Shown here: piece by piece, positions 18,310-26,958 of the stretch
Numbering within the stretch: position 1 is the stretch's first letter
How the letters are laid out: the number at the start of each line of letters is the position of its first letter
NCBI GenBank assembly: GCA_021296235.1
Contig: JAGWAS010000010.1
Span: 104,524 to 168,523, forward strand
Length of the DNA: 64,000 nucleotides
Reading direction: 5' to 3'
Origin: Paracoccaceae bacterium
GTDB lineage: Bacteria; Pseudomonadota; Alphaproteobacteria; Rhodobacterales; Rhodobacteraceae
Notes under the pieces: model-generated
What the model saw: only the letters and a program-made list of their open reading frames with translations
The model's database searches: none
Told to the model about the DNA's origin: nothing
Position numbers and translations under genes: made by a program

Positions 18310-18357
18310 GCTAAAAACAATCTACCGCAATCATTGGTTTTGTCAATATTTTTTAGC
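18310..18357 (-). promoter_or_regulatory. Promoter of the hyuB-racemase-hyuB unit, flanked by an inverted repeat
   Basis: On the minus strand TTGACA (18341-18346, a perfect -35) is followed after 16 bases by TAGATT (18319-18324, four of six). GCTAAAAA (18310-18317) and TTTTTTAGC (18349-18357) are inverted copies bracketing the promoter, which suggests an operator. The start codon is about 120 bases downstream, leaving a long untranslated leader. The local AT richness stands out from the surroundings. Confidence 0.55.
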
Positions 18358-18470
18358 CCATGTAAAACTGTGTTCGGTATCCGGGGAGTTGTATGTCCAT
18401 GGCTGGATCCCGGTCTTGCGATTGGTCAACCGAAACCGTGCGGTTGCGGTGGGTGAGGGGGGGCGCAACA

Positions 18471-20546
18471 TCATTCCTCCACGGTGATCACGATGTTGCC
18501 GAAGGCATCGATCTCAACTTGATTGGCTTCATGGATGAGCGCAGTGGAGCCGGAATCCTCAATGACGGCAGGGCCTTGGAACCGCATTCCGGGTGCAAGT
18601 CTCTGCCCATCATAAGTCGTTGCCTCGAAAATTCCCTCAAGCGCAAAATCAACCCGGCGCGAGCCCTTGACCGCAGTTGCCGGATCGGTTGTGCCAATCG
18701 GCTGCGGCTCCATTTCAACCTTCCCCACCGCCGCGGTCGCGGTCAGGTGAATCCCCACCAGTTCGACTGGTGCATCCAGGCGATAGGTGTACTCGCGCTC
18801 GTAGGCAGCCTCAAAATCCTCTCTGATTTGCGAAATTCGATCTGCGGATACGGTATGGCCGCCGAGGTCGACTTCGGTGGTATGCTCCTGGTTTTGGTAG
18901 CGGAATTTTCCAAATCGCCTGAAAGTCAGGGCGGACGGATCGACTCCCTCATTCTCGAATTGCGTCCTTGCCGCCTTCTCCGTTTCGCGCAACGCAATCT
19001 CGATTGAATCCGCAGTGTCGGCTTTCAGATCCATCAGTTTGGTTACGACAAGATCCCGTCGCAGGTCCGACATCGTCATTCCCCAAGCGGAAAACACGGC
19101 CGCGTCGGCTGGAATTACGACCTTGCTGATTCCAAGTTCCTTTGCCAGGGCCACGGCATGCATGCCACCGCCGCCGCCGAACGCAACAAGTGTGAAGTCG
19201 CGCGGGTCGTATCCCCGATTGAGCGAAACAAGCTTGAGGGCGTTGACCATGTTGTTGTTGGCGATGCGGATGATGCCGCGCGCCGCGGAATCGGCGTCCA
19301 TTCCCAGTTTATCGCCGATTGCGGCAATTGCTTGGCCTGCAGCGTCCATGTCCGCCGTCAGATCACCCCCGCAGAAATAGTCACGGTTGATTCTTCCGAG
19401 CCACAGGTTTGCGTCGGTTGTGGTTGCCTTGTTTCCACCGATTCCGTAGGCGGCCGGCCCCGGGACGGCTCCGGCGGATTGGGGACCAACATGCAACTTT
19501 CCGAAATCGTCGACCCATGCAATCGATCCGCCACCGTTTCCTATTTCGACCAGATCAACAACTGGCACCATGACCGGATAGCCGGCGGACTTTCGATCCT
19601 TTTCGATCCAGTAGTCGGTTACAATTCTGATGTTGCCGTTCTCAATGAGTGAGCACTTTGCGGTGGTTCCGCCGATGTCGAGGGCGATGACATTGAGGTT
19701 GCCGGTGAGCCGACCGAGTTCTGCAGCCCCCCAGACCCCGGAGGATGGGCCAGACTCGATCATGGTAATCGGTGTGCGCGCGGTTGAACGAATGGAATCG
19801 ATTCCGCAGTTGGATTGCATGACATAAGGGGTTCCCGAAAATCCCCCCTCCTTCAATGCCGTGCTGAGTCGTTCCAGGTAACTTTCGGCCGCAGGCTGGA
19901 CATATGCGGACAGAACCGTTGTGTTGGTTCGCTCATATTCGCGCCATTCCCTGGCAATGCTGTGTGAGGAAACAACAGGTACGCCGGGCCAGAGGCGCCT
20001 GACGCCATCTTCGGCCGCCTGTTCATGCGCAGTGTTTGCGTATGAATGCAGGAAACTGATTGCGACCGCCTCAACCCCTTCCTTCCGGAAATCAGCCAAT
20101 ATGCCAGCCAGTGGCGAAAGGTCCAGAGGTCGCATCTCTTCGCCCCGATAACTCATGCGGCCTGGAAGTTCGCGCCGAAGGTGGCGCGGAACGAAGGGCG
20201 GCGGCTTCACATAATGGAGATTGAAGAAGTCCGGCCGGTTGCCGCGTGCAATCTCAAGCGTATCGCGAAAGCCCTCCGTTGCAATCAGCCCAACCTTCAC
20301 TCCCTTGCGCTCCGTTAGGGCATTGATGACGACCGTGGTTCCATGAGCGAGAAGGTCCACCTCTGCAAGTTCAACCTTTCCCTTATGCAGAACCTCCATC
20401 ATGCCACGCTCATAATCGGGCGGGGTTGTTGCGGTCTTCGCCGTTCTGACAACGGATCGTCCGGATTCCCGATCAAGTTCAAAACAAACCAAGTCTGTGA
20501 AAGTTCCGCCCACATCGGTCGCAACCGTCGTAATTTTCTTGCTCAT
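18471..20546 (-). CDS. hyuA: Hydantoinase A/oxoprolinase-family ATP-dependent subunit
   Basis: 691 residues, the usual HyuA length. The N-terminal actin-like fold starts with TDVGGTFTDLV (phosphate 1 loop). The second domain has VIALDIGGTTAKCSLIENG (phosphate 2), PVVDLVEIGNGGGSIAWVD and GPQSAGAVPGPAAYGIGG, all hallmarks of ATP-dependent hydantoinases, acetophenone carboxylases and 5-oxoprolinases. It uses ATP to activate a cyclic amide or ketone for HyuB. It overlaps the upstream GAF gene by 4 bases and so ends the transporter operon. The exact substrate is not decided by sequence; the Opp-type importer suggests a small peptide-like amide. Confidence 0.92.
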   Translation of the reverse strand: MSKKITTVATDVGGTFTDLVCFELDRESGRSVVRTAKTATTPPDYERGMMEVLHKGKVELAEVDLLAHGTTVVINALTERKGVKVGLIATEGFRDTLEIARGNRPDFFNLHYVKPPPFVPRHLRRELPGRMSYRGEEMRPLDLSPLAGILADFRKEGVEAVAISFLHSYANTAHEQAAEDGVRRLWPGVPVVSSHSIAREWREYERTNTTVLSAYVQPAAESYLERLSTALKEGGFSGTPYVMQSNCGIDSIRSTARTPITMIESGPSSGVWGAAELGRLTGNLNVIALDIGGTTAKCSLIENGNIRIVTDYWIEKDRKSAGYPVMVPVVDLVEIGNGGGSIAWVDDFGKLHVGPQSAGAVPGPAAYGIGGNKATTTDANLWLGRINRDYFCGGDLTADMDAAGQAIAAIGDKLGMDADSAARGIIRIANNNMVNALKLVSLNRGYDPRDFTLVAFGGGGGMHAVALAKELGISKVVIPADAAVFSAWGMTMSDLRRDLVVTKLMDLKADTADSIEIALRETEKAARTQFENEGVDPSALTFRRFGKFRYQNQEHTTEVDLGGHTVSADRISQIREDFEAAYEREYTYRLDAPVELVGIHLTATAAVGKVEMEPQPIGTTDPATAVKGSRRVDFALEGIFEATTYDGQRLAPGMRFQGPAVIEDSGSTALIHEANQVEIDAFGNIVITVEE

Positions 20547-21043
20547 GCAGGATCTCCATTTGTTGAGTTGGTTCGTTCCAACAGGAAGCAGGACAGTGCC
20601 GGAAGCCTCAGATCCACCGCTGCCTTCACCAGGGCAGGGTTGTATGACCCAGCCTTGTCAAGACAATTGATGGTTCCCAGAAGTGTACCATTGTTCCAGA
20701 CAGGAATGTTAATGACAGCTCCGCAGCCCAGCGATTCAACCACCCCGTGGTCCGGAAACACCTTGGCAATGTCTTCTATGGTGTTCGCGACGAATACCTG
20801 CCGGTTGATGATGACAATCTCATGCCAAGGACCCTCCGGTATCGGCTTGCGACCGGAAACAGGGTAGATTTCAGGCATGTTTGAATGAAACCTGCGGCCT
20901 TCGCCGGTTTCGGTGTCGAAGGCCATGAGCGTGAAGAGTCGTGCCCCGACATGCGACTGGGCAAGCCGTCCCAATGCCGCATAAGCATGTTCCGGTTCGA
21001 GATCGACAGGCAACGGGAACCAATTGCCGCAATTGTCAGGCAT
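20543..21043 (-). CDS. GAF-domain protein
   Basis: 166 residues from the ATG at 21043, overlapping the end of the upstream ABC gene. The single GAF domain runs nearly full length: AQSHVGARLFTLMAFD, a central PIPEGPWHEIVIINRQVFVANTIEDIAKVFPDH segment, and SLGCGAVINIPVWNNGTLLGTINCLDKAGSYN, the typical last strands. There is no output domain. Single GAF proteins of this type occur beside hydantoinase genes; they might sense the substrate or be a small enzyme (free methionine sulfoxide reductase is a GAF fold), but the Cys pattern of that enzyme is not evident. Role unknown. Confidence 0.8.
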   Translation of the reverse strand: MPDNCGNWFPLPVDLEPEHAYAALGRLAQSHVGARLFTLMAFDTETGEGRRFHSNMPEIYPVSGRKPIPEGPWHEIVIINRQVFVANTIEDIAKVFPDHGVVESLGCGAVINIPVWNNGTLLGTINCLDKAGSYNPALVKAAVDLRLPALSCFLLERTNSTNGDPA

Positions 21044-21848
21044 TGTTCGCCTCCTTCCGGAGCCGGCTGCGCACCGCTTCCTCCTCGGCGGTAACCACCG
21101 GCGACGCGGCAATCAGCTTGCGGGTGTAGGGATGGGTTGGCCCGCTGAACAGCTGATCGGTCGTGCCCAGCTCGACAAGCGTTCCCCGGTTCAGCACCGC
21201 GACACGATCCGCAACGGCCCGCACCACCGCAAGATCGTGTGTTATGAAAATGTAGGTCAGCCCCTGCATGGCCCGAAGGCGATTCAGTAGTTTCAGTATC
21301 CGGGCCTGTACGATCACATCCAAGGCCGATGTCGGCTCATCAAGCACAATGAGATCGGATCTGCAGGCCCGTGCTCTTGCAATTGCCACTCGCTGTCTTT
21401 GGCCGCCCGAAAGGGCTGCAGGAGGCCGTTGTGCCATTTCCGGGCTGAGCCCGACCTCTTCAAGCAGTCGGGCAACGCGTTCGTCTCGGCGCGACCGGTG
21501 ATCAATCGCATGCACATCAAGCGCCAATCTCAATGAAGCGCCGACCGTGCGGTTCGGGTTGAGCGACGACAGGGGATTTTGCTGCACCAGCTGTATGCGT
21601 CGCCTGTGGCTGAGCGTCCGTCGGGCTGGCAGCAAATTGCCGTCGAAGTGGATTGATCCCGCGGTTGGCCGCAGGATTCCCAAAACCAAGTTGGCGATCG
21701 TGCTCTTGCCCGAACCGGATTCCCCGACTATGGCCAAGCATTCGCCTGCTGCAACGTCCAGCGAAAAGTCCTTTACCGCCTCCACATCCCGCTTGCCGGA
21801 TCGAAAGGTTTTCGACAGTTGACGAATTTGGAGAATATCGTTCATCAT
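21036..21848 (-). CDS. Oligopeptide/dipeptide ABC transporter ATP-binding protein (OppF/DppF type)
   Basis: 270 residues. Walker A GESGSGKST is near residue 40, the signature LSGGQRQRVAIARA and Walker B DLIVLDEPTSALD follow, and the oligopeptide-specific tail PTHPYTRKLIAASPV is present. It provides one of the two ATPase subunits energising uptake through the permease pair encoded upstream. It overlaps oppD-like gene by 4 bases and the GAF gene by 8. Confidence 0.92.
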   Translation of the reverse strand: MMNDILQIRQLSKTFRSGKRDVEAVKDFSLDVAAGECLAIVGESGSGKSTIANLVLGILRPTAGSIHFDGNLLPARRTLSHRRRIQLVQQNPLSSLNPNRTVGASLRLALDVHAIDHRSRRDERVARLLEEVGLSPEMAQRPPAALSGGQRQRVAIARARACRSDLIVLDEPTSALDVIVQARILKLLNRLRAMQGLTYIFITHDLAVVRAVADRVAVLNRGTLVELGTTDQLFSGPTHPYTRKLIAASPVVTAEEEAVRSRLRKEANNA

Positions 21849-22726
21849 GCCGCGACCCCGGCAGTTTCATGAATCTCGCACGGTGCAGAGAATGCCTCCG
21901 GGGATTCTTCGATTTCGGGGATGCCCGCCCTGGTGATCCTGGGGACGGCCGCAAGGAGCGCCTTGGTATAGGGGTGGCGGGGATCATCAAAAATGGATCC
22001 GGTTGGGCCGGATTCAACAATCCTGCCTTGGTAAATTACATACAGCCTGTTCGAGAATTCCCTGACGACACCGAGATTGTGCGAAATGAAGAAAACTGCT
22101 GCCCGTCTGTCGTCTGCCAGCTTCCGCATCAGCTTCAGCGTTTGATCCTGAACCGTTACATCCAGCGCGGTTCCGGGTTCGTCCGCGATCAGAAGCGACG
22201 GTTCGTTGACCAGTGCCATCGCAATCATGACGCGCTGGTTCATTCCGCCGGAGAGCTGAAACGGGAAGGACGCAAGCACGCGCTCCGGATCATCAATGGA
22301 CACGTCGCGCAGCAATTTTCCGGCTACCTCGCGCGTTCTTCTCATGTCCGCGGAACGCTCACTTCTTCTAAGAACCTCGCGGAACTGATCCTCAATCCGA
22401 AACAGAGGGTTGAGGGAGGATACCGGATCCTGGAAGATCATCGACATTTTTGTCCCTCTAAGTTTGCGCCGGTTTGCACCGGAAAGCGATGCAAGATCAC
22501 GTCCCTCGAACAGTATTCTCCCGGTGATCTGTGCGCTTCGCTGCGACTGCAGAAGGCCCAGCACAGCACGGGCCGTCACTGATTTTCCGGAACCGGATTC
22601 CCCGACCAATGCGACCCGTTCCTCCGGCGCGACCGAAAGCGAAACTCCGTGCAGAACCTCGGTGACACCGCCATGGCTTCGAAAGGAGAGCCTCAGATCT
22701 TGAATGTCCAGGATGTTGTCGGTCAT
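21845..22726 (-). CDS. Oligopeptide/dipeptide ABC transporter ATP-binding protein (OppD/DppD type)
   Basis: 293 residues from the ATG at 22726; the frame is open upstream, but that part is antisense-like text over the permease gene. Walker A GESGSGKSV, the OppD-type IFQDPVSSLNPLFRI, signature FQLSGGMNQRVMIAMAL and Walker B LLIADEPGTALDVT are all present, with PRHPYTKALLAAVP at the end. The signature and the Gly in place of Thr (DEPGTALD rather than DEPTTALD) are slightly unusual. It overlaps the permease stop by 4 bases. Confidence 0.92.
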   Translation of the reverse strand: MTDNILDIQDLRLSFRSHGGVTEVLHGVSLSVAPEERVALVGESGSGKSVTARAVLGLLQSQRSAQITGRILFEGRDLASLSGANRRKLRGTKMSMIFQDPVSSLNPLFRIEDQFREVLRRSERSADMRRTREVAGKLLRDVSIDDPERVLASFPFQLSGGMNQRVMIAMALVNEPSLLIADEPGTALDVTVQDQTLKLMRKLADDRRAAVFFISHNLGVVREFSNRLYVIYQGRIVESGPTGSIFDDPRHPYTKALLAAVPRITRAGIPEIEESPEAFSAPCEIHETAGVAA

Positions 22727-23556
22727 TGTTCGGTTCCGAGGATTTCCCGAAGCGCATCGCCGAGCAGGTTGAAGCCAAAAACAGCGACAAGTATCGCAAG
22801 TCCAGGAAACACCGTGAGCCACCATGAATCGGGCAGGTACTGAGCGCCTTCCGCCACCATGGACCCCAGATCCGGTGTCGGCGGCTGTACGCCAAGTCCA
22901 AGAAACGAGAGCGACGACGCAATCAAAATCACAAACCCGAGATCGAGGGTCATCTTGGTGAGGATGGCCGGAACGCAGTTTGGAAGAATTTCGCGAAACA
23001 TGACATGAAACCGGGATGCGCCAATGATCTCTGCGGCAAGCACATATCCTTCCTCGCGTTCGGCAAGGGTTAGATTGTGAACGAGGCGCGAGTACCAGGG
23101 CCACCACATCACGGTTACGGCGATCATTCCGTTTGTGAGTGTTGGCTCCAGCACACCCATTATGGACATCGCGAGAACAAGGGGAGGGATCGACAGGAAC
23201 ACATCCGTCGTTCGCATGAGCACGAAGCGGACCCAACCGCCGAAATAGCCGGCAACCAACCCGACGGTAACGCCAACCGGGACCGCAAGTGCAAGAACGA
23301 CAGCGCCGAGAATCAGGGACAGCCTGTAGGCGTAAAGGATGCGGCTAAAGAGGTCACGCCCCACCAAATCGGTTCCCATCAGATTTTGCCGGCTTGGCGG
23401 TTGATTGAAATTCGAGAAGTCCACAACGGTGCCCCGATGATCCGGAAATGGCGCCAACAGGTCGGCCATTGCCGCCGAAAGGACCACCACTGCGATCAGG
23501 ACGGATCCGGCGATCGACAGCGGGCGCGACAGGATGATCTGAACAGCCCTATTCAC
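22723..23556 (-). CDS. Peptide-type ABC transporter permease (OppC/DppC type)
   Basis: 277 residues from a GTG at 23556 that overlaps the upstream permease stop (GTGA). It starts with the DppC-type single helix (PLSIAGSVLIAVVVLSAAMADLLAP), then HPFGTDxxGRD-like MGTDLVGRDLFSRILYAYR, and ends with five helices. The EAA loop that docks the ATPase reads EIIGASRFHVMFREILPNCVPAI, followed by LGLGVQPPTPDLGSMVAEG, the family signature. Forms the membrane channel with the OppB-type subunit. Confidence 0.92.
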   Translation of the reverse strand: MNRAVQIILSRPLSIAGSVLIAVVVLSAAMADLLAPFPDHRGTVVDFSNFNQPPSRQNLMGTDLVGRDLFSRILYAYRLSLILGAVVLALAVPVGVTVGLVAGYFGGWVRFVLMRTTDVFLSIPPLVLAMSIMGVLEPTLTNGMIAVTVMWWPWYSRLVHNLTLAEREEGYVLAAEIIGASRFHVMFREILPNCVPAILTKMTLDLGFVILIASSLSFLGLGVQPPTPDLGSMVAEGAQYLPDSWWLTVFPGLAILVAVFGFNLLGDALREILGTEQ

Positions 23557-24578
23557 GACCGATCTCTCCCATGGCGAATGCGGGGATTGATGAGAGCAAT
23601 CAAGAGGTCGACGATCAAGTTGGCGATAAGAAACGCGGCGGAGATTATCAGCACTGTTCCGACAATCGCGTTGAGGTCCTTCCGCAGAATGACGGCAACT
23701 CCGTAGCGGGAGAGGCCCGGCCATGCGAAAATCGCTTCGACGAGGAATGCGTTGCCGAGCATTGCCGCGAAATCAAGGCCAATGATTGTCAGGGACGGTA
23801 TGAGGGAAGGGCGGAACGCATATTTGCGTGCAATCCTCCACTCGGGAAATCCGTAGGAGCGCGCCATCTCGATATGGGGCCTCCTGTATGTTTCGACCAT
23901 GTTTGCGCGAGTCAGCCTTGCCGCCTGTCCAATTCCCGACAATGCCAGTGCAAATGCGGGCAGGGCGACGTGCCAAAGGGCATCGGCGAGTGCATCAAGC
24001 TTTCCGGTCAGCAGGCAATCCACAAACAGGAAGCCTGTGATTTGAGGAACATCAAATTGGGTGCCGATCCTGCCGGCAATCGGAAAAAGCGGGAGAAAGA
24101 AGGCAAAGAGGATCATGAGAATGACGGCCCAGACGAAGCTGGGGGCGGAGACGCCCAGCAGCGACACCACCCTGACAAGATTGTCGATGAATCCACCTTC
24201 GTTTTTTGCGGCCACAATCCCGAGCGGAAGCCCGATGCAGATCATCAGAATTCCGGCGGCAAGGATGAGTTCAAGTGTGGCCGGCAGAAACTGGGCTATG
24301 TCCCGAGTTACCGGCCGGTTGGTGTAGAGTGACGTGCCCAGTTCTCCGCGGGAAAGATCCGAAAGGAAATGTCCGTACTGCAGCCAGATTGGCTGGTCGA
24401 GCCGCAGCTCCTGGCGGAGCTTTTCGACCTGCTCGGGAGTTGCATTCGGACCAAGCGCAATCCGGGCCGGATCGCCCGGGATAACCCGGGCAATCGCGAA
24501 AATGAGCATTGAAACCCCGGCCAGGACAAGCAGCGAAATCGCAAGCCGACCCGCAAGCAGCTTCAATACCGCAGACAT
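23553..24578 (-). CDS. Peptide-type ABC transporter permease (OppB/DppB type)
   Basis: 341 residues. The N-terminal helix (LAISLLVLAGVSMLIFAIARVIPGDPARIALG) and the conserved RQELRLDQPIWLQYGHFL, then GELGTSLYTNRPV, are OppB/DppB hallmarks. The EAA loop is ARSYGFPEWRIARKYAFRPSLIP and the C-terminal helix includes LVEAIFAWPGLSRYGV. It lies 52 bases after the substrate-binding protein gene; a perfect 11-bp hairpin in that gap probably sets the binding-protein excess. Confidence 0.92.
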   Translation of the reverse strand: MSAVLKLLAGRLAISLLVLAGVSMLIFAIARVIPGDPARIALGPNATPEQVEKLRQELRLDQPIWLQYGHFLSDLSRGELGTSLYTNRPVTRDIAQFLPATLELILAAGILMICIGLPLGIVAAKNEGGFIDNLVRVVSLLGVSAPSFVWAVILMILFAFFLPLFPIAGRIGTQFDVPQITGFLFVDCLLTGKLDALADALWHVALPAFALALSGIGQAARLTRANMVETYRRPHIEMARSYGFPEWRIARKYAFRPSLIPSLTIIGLDFAAMLGNAFLVEAIFAWPGLSRYGVAVILRKDLNAIVGTVLIISAAFLIANLIVDLLIALINPRIRHGRDRS

Positions 24579-24598
24579 TGCCAGTTTCTCGGAAATGT

Positions 24599-24624
24599 GC
24601 GGACCCGGCTTTTGCCGGGTCCGC
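24599..24624 (-). promoter_or_regulatory. Perfect 11-bp hairpin between binding-protein and permease genes
   Basis: GCGGACCCGGC (24599-24609) and GCCGGGTCCGC (24614-24624) pair completely around a 4-base loop, just past the binding-protein stop. No T run follows on the minus strand, so it is more likely a 3' stabiliser and partial attenuator, as known for other ABC binding-protein genes, than a full terminator. Confidence 0.6.
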
Positions 24625-24630
24625 CGGGAA

Positions 24631-26211
24631 CTATTCGATTTCCATTAGGCGGAACGCAAAGCCCATGGTGTCCAGACCGAATGCCATGTTCGGATCGGAC
24701 AGTGCCGGCACGCTAATGCCGGGCCGGGCGACAAAAACGGCCTGACTGTCAAATCCATAGATCGACGGAGCGATGGTGAGCAATCGATCGTTGAGTGCCG
24801 AGTATGCACTTTCGCGTTCACCGTCGGTCTCCCCGGCGCGCCCGGCGTCAAGCAACATGTCGACCTGCGCATCACTGAGATGCTCGGGGGACTGCCACGT
24901 GCCCGCCTTGCTCGAATGATACATCCCATAGAGCAGCGTATCCGGATCACCGGTTACCGCAGTCACGAATATCTGCGAAATGTTGGGTGTGTTGTCCGGA
25001 TTCTCCACCATGCCGGCGAAGGCAGCCCACGGGACCTTCCTGATTGTTGAACTAATCCCAACCTCGGCCAGGTTTGCCTGCAGGAGCAGCGCCAGGCGCT
25101 CCTCAAGGGGGACTTCAGCTATCCAGCTGATCTCCACCGAGAATGTTGACGGATCGTGCCGGCACTGTGCGAGATGCGCCTTTGCCGCCTCAACATCACG
25201 CGAAAGGGCTTGGCTTGTCGGCTTTGCACCAAACATGCCTGCGGTGATGGCGCCGGTTGCCGCAGTGCCCTCCGAAATTTCGTCGGTGATGGCTATCAAC
25301 TTGAGGACCGATTCATAATCGAAAGCACTGGAAATGGCCAAGCGGCAATTAACATCGTCCAGCGGCTCTTTCATGGTGTTCATCTTGAAGTAGAATGAGC
25401 CGGTTCCACCTTCGGTCAACAGTTGGTTGCCGTCAGCGGCCAGGGCCTTCTTGACTTCTGGGGGCAGCCATTGCGAGGAGATGTCATGCTCTCCCTGTGC
25501 AATCAGGGTTCGGACCGTCGCCGCTTCAAGACCGTAGCGCAGCCGCACGGTGTCGGGTGCCCTTTCGTTGACCCCAAGGAAGTATCCGTCAAACTTGACC
25601 ATGACCGTCTCATCCTGGGGATTGTGGGACTTGACAATGTAAGCGCCGGTGCCGGCACCGTTCTGGGACAGGTATTCGGAGCCCCAATCGCCCATTTCAC
25701 CTTCTCCATCCCCAAGATTGTTCATCACCAACTGCTTGTCGACAATCGGAAGTCTAACCAATGCCGATACGAACGGAGCATAGGGTTCGGAAAGATTGAA
25801 CCGAACCGTGTATGTGTCCAGCGCATCCACGCTTTCGACGTTTCCAAACAGGAATGACAGTCCCTGGCCAATCGAAACCATCCGGTCGAACGAAAACTTG
25901 ACATCCTCGGCCGTCATTGGGTTTCCGCTTTGGAAACTGACATCGGAACGAAGCGTGAAAGTGTATTCGGTTCCCGATCCAACCCAGCTTTCGGCCAAGT
26001 GAGGCGTGTGGCCGGGGCCGCCCTGCCTGGGCAGAACAAGCGTGTCGTAGACATTGAACATGAGAATTGAGTCGGCATAGTCCGATGCCTTGGCCGGGTC
26101 GAGTTCGCCGACCGCAACTTCGTCCAAGCGCAAAACCCGTTCGGCATTCGCTGCCAACGCGGAAAGTGCCAGCAATGCGCAGGCCAACAGGCCGCTGAGT
26201 AATCTTGGCAT
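24631..26211 (-). CDS. ABC transporter substrate-binding protein, family 5 (Opp/Dpp type)
   Basis: 526 residues with a signal peptide (MPRLLSGLLACALLALSALAANA, cleavage after residue 23). VGELDPAKASDYADSILMFNVYDTL is the family 5 start and FTLRSDVSFQSGNPMTAEDVKFSFDR the core motif of SBP_bac_5. It captures the cargo in the periplasm for the permease pair encoded downstream. In a hydantoinase operon the cargo is likely a cyclic or linear N-substituted amide rather than ordinary peptides; that is inference. It follows the XRE-cupin regulator by 50 bases. Confidence 0.92.
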   Translation of the reverse strand: MPRLLSGLLACALLALSALAANAERVLRLDEVAVGELDPAKASDYADSILMFNVYDTLVLPRQGGPGHTPHLAESWVGSGTEYTFTLRSDVSFQSGNPMTAEDVKFSFDRMVSIGQGLSFLFGNVESVDALDTYTVRFNLSEPYAPFVSALVRLPIVDKQLVMNNLGDGEGEMGDWGSEYLSQNGAGTGAYIVKSHNPQDETVMVKFDGYFLGVNERAPDTVRLRYGLEAATVRTLIAQGEHDISSQWLPPEVKKALAADGNQLLTEGGTGSFYFKMNTMKEPLDDVNCRLAISSAFDYESVLKLIAITDEISEGTAATGAITAGMFGAKPTSQALSRDVEAAKAHLAQCRHDPSTFSVEISWIAEVPLEERLALLLQANLAEVGISSTIRKVPWAAFAGMVENPDNTPNISQIFVTAVTGDPDTLLYGMYHSSKAGTWQSPEHLSDAQVDMLLDAGRAGETDGERESAYSALNDRLLTIAPSIYGFDSQAVFVARPGISVPALSDPNMAFGLDTMGFAFRLMEIE

Positions 26212-26261
26212 AATATTTTCCTTCCTTTGTTCTGGTGCAGGGGCGTCTCCGCCCGCTTGGT

Positions 26262-26894
26262 TCAGGCGGAGTGGGGTGGTTCCTCCTTCCTTCGGGTTTT
26301 GGATTGACCTTCGCCGAATATGTCCATGGTCACGACAATCAGAATGCTTGCGACCTCTGAGGTGTGGTTCCAGGTCGAGTGACGTTGATCGGAACTGAAG
26401 TGAATGGAGTCTCCGGCCTTGAGAACAATTGCCCTGCTGTCGAGTTCCACGGTGATTGAGCCCCTGAGCACATAAAAGAGCTCCTCCCCCTCATGCCGAA
26501 TGGCCTCGCTTCGGTAGCCGGGCTGCTCGTGCACGATAACGCCGTTCATCACATGCCCGTCAAACCCCGACGAGATTCGCTCATATTTCGAGCGCGTTTC
26601 GTCCAAAGTGTAGTTGCGCCGCTCCTCTGCACGGGTTGTCAGGGAATCACCGCCGGGCACGACAAAGAAATCCGCCAAGTCCGATTTCAGCACGCGAGCA
26701 ATCGCTGCCAAAGAGGACAGTGAGGGTGCGGTTAGGTTTCGCTCAAGCTGCGAAATGAACCCTGCAGTCAGCTTGGCGCCGTCTGCCACATCCTGGAGCG
26801 TTAGCCCCAACTCGCGCCTGCGGTTTCGCAGGTTGCTTCCAAGCGTCTCAAGAGGTTCGTTTGGAACCTGTCGGGCTTGTGCCTTGTTGCTCAT
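26262..26894 (-). CDS. XRE-cupin transcriptional regulator
   Basis: 210 residues. Residues about 16-72 form a helix-turn-helix of XRE type (LGSNLRNRRRELGLTLQDVADGAKLTAGFISQLERN), and the C-terminal half is a cupin (HEGEELFYVLRGSITVELD then LKAGDSIHFSSDQRHSTWN) with two metal-like histidines. Proteins of this build sense a small metabolite and control catabolic operons such as PuuR for putrescine. The frame opens at a GTG (26906); I take the ATG at 26894. It heads the Opp-GAF-hyuA operon and probably binds the palindrome at 26959-26973. Confidence 0.88.
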   Translation of the reverse strand: MSNKAQARQVPNEPLETLGSNLRNRRRELGLTLQDVADGAKLTAGFISQLERNLTAPSLSSLAAIARVLKSDLADFFVVPGGDSLTTRAEERRNYTLDETRSKYERISSGFDGHVMNGVIVHEQPGYRSEAIRHEGEELFYVLRGSITVELDSRAIVLKAGDSIHFSSDQRHSTWNHTSEVASILIVVTMDIFGEGQSKTRRKEEPPHSA

Positions 26895-26958
26895 TTTGCC
26901 CACCACTTTACCTGAACTAAAATCAGGATAGGGAATAGACGCTTGCTGTCAATCAAAA

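Noticed and set aside
22727-23236. N-terminal extension of the OppD-type frame to 23236
   Set aside because: Adds Arg/Cys-rich sequence over the permease gene; the ATG at 22726 gives the family start.
23571-24332. 253-codon plus-strand frame opposite oppB
   Set aside because: Antisense of a canonical permease; Gln/Asn/Glu-rich with no family features.
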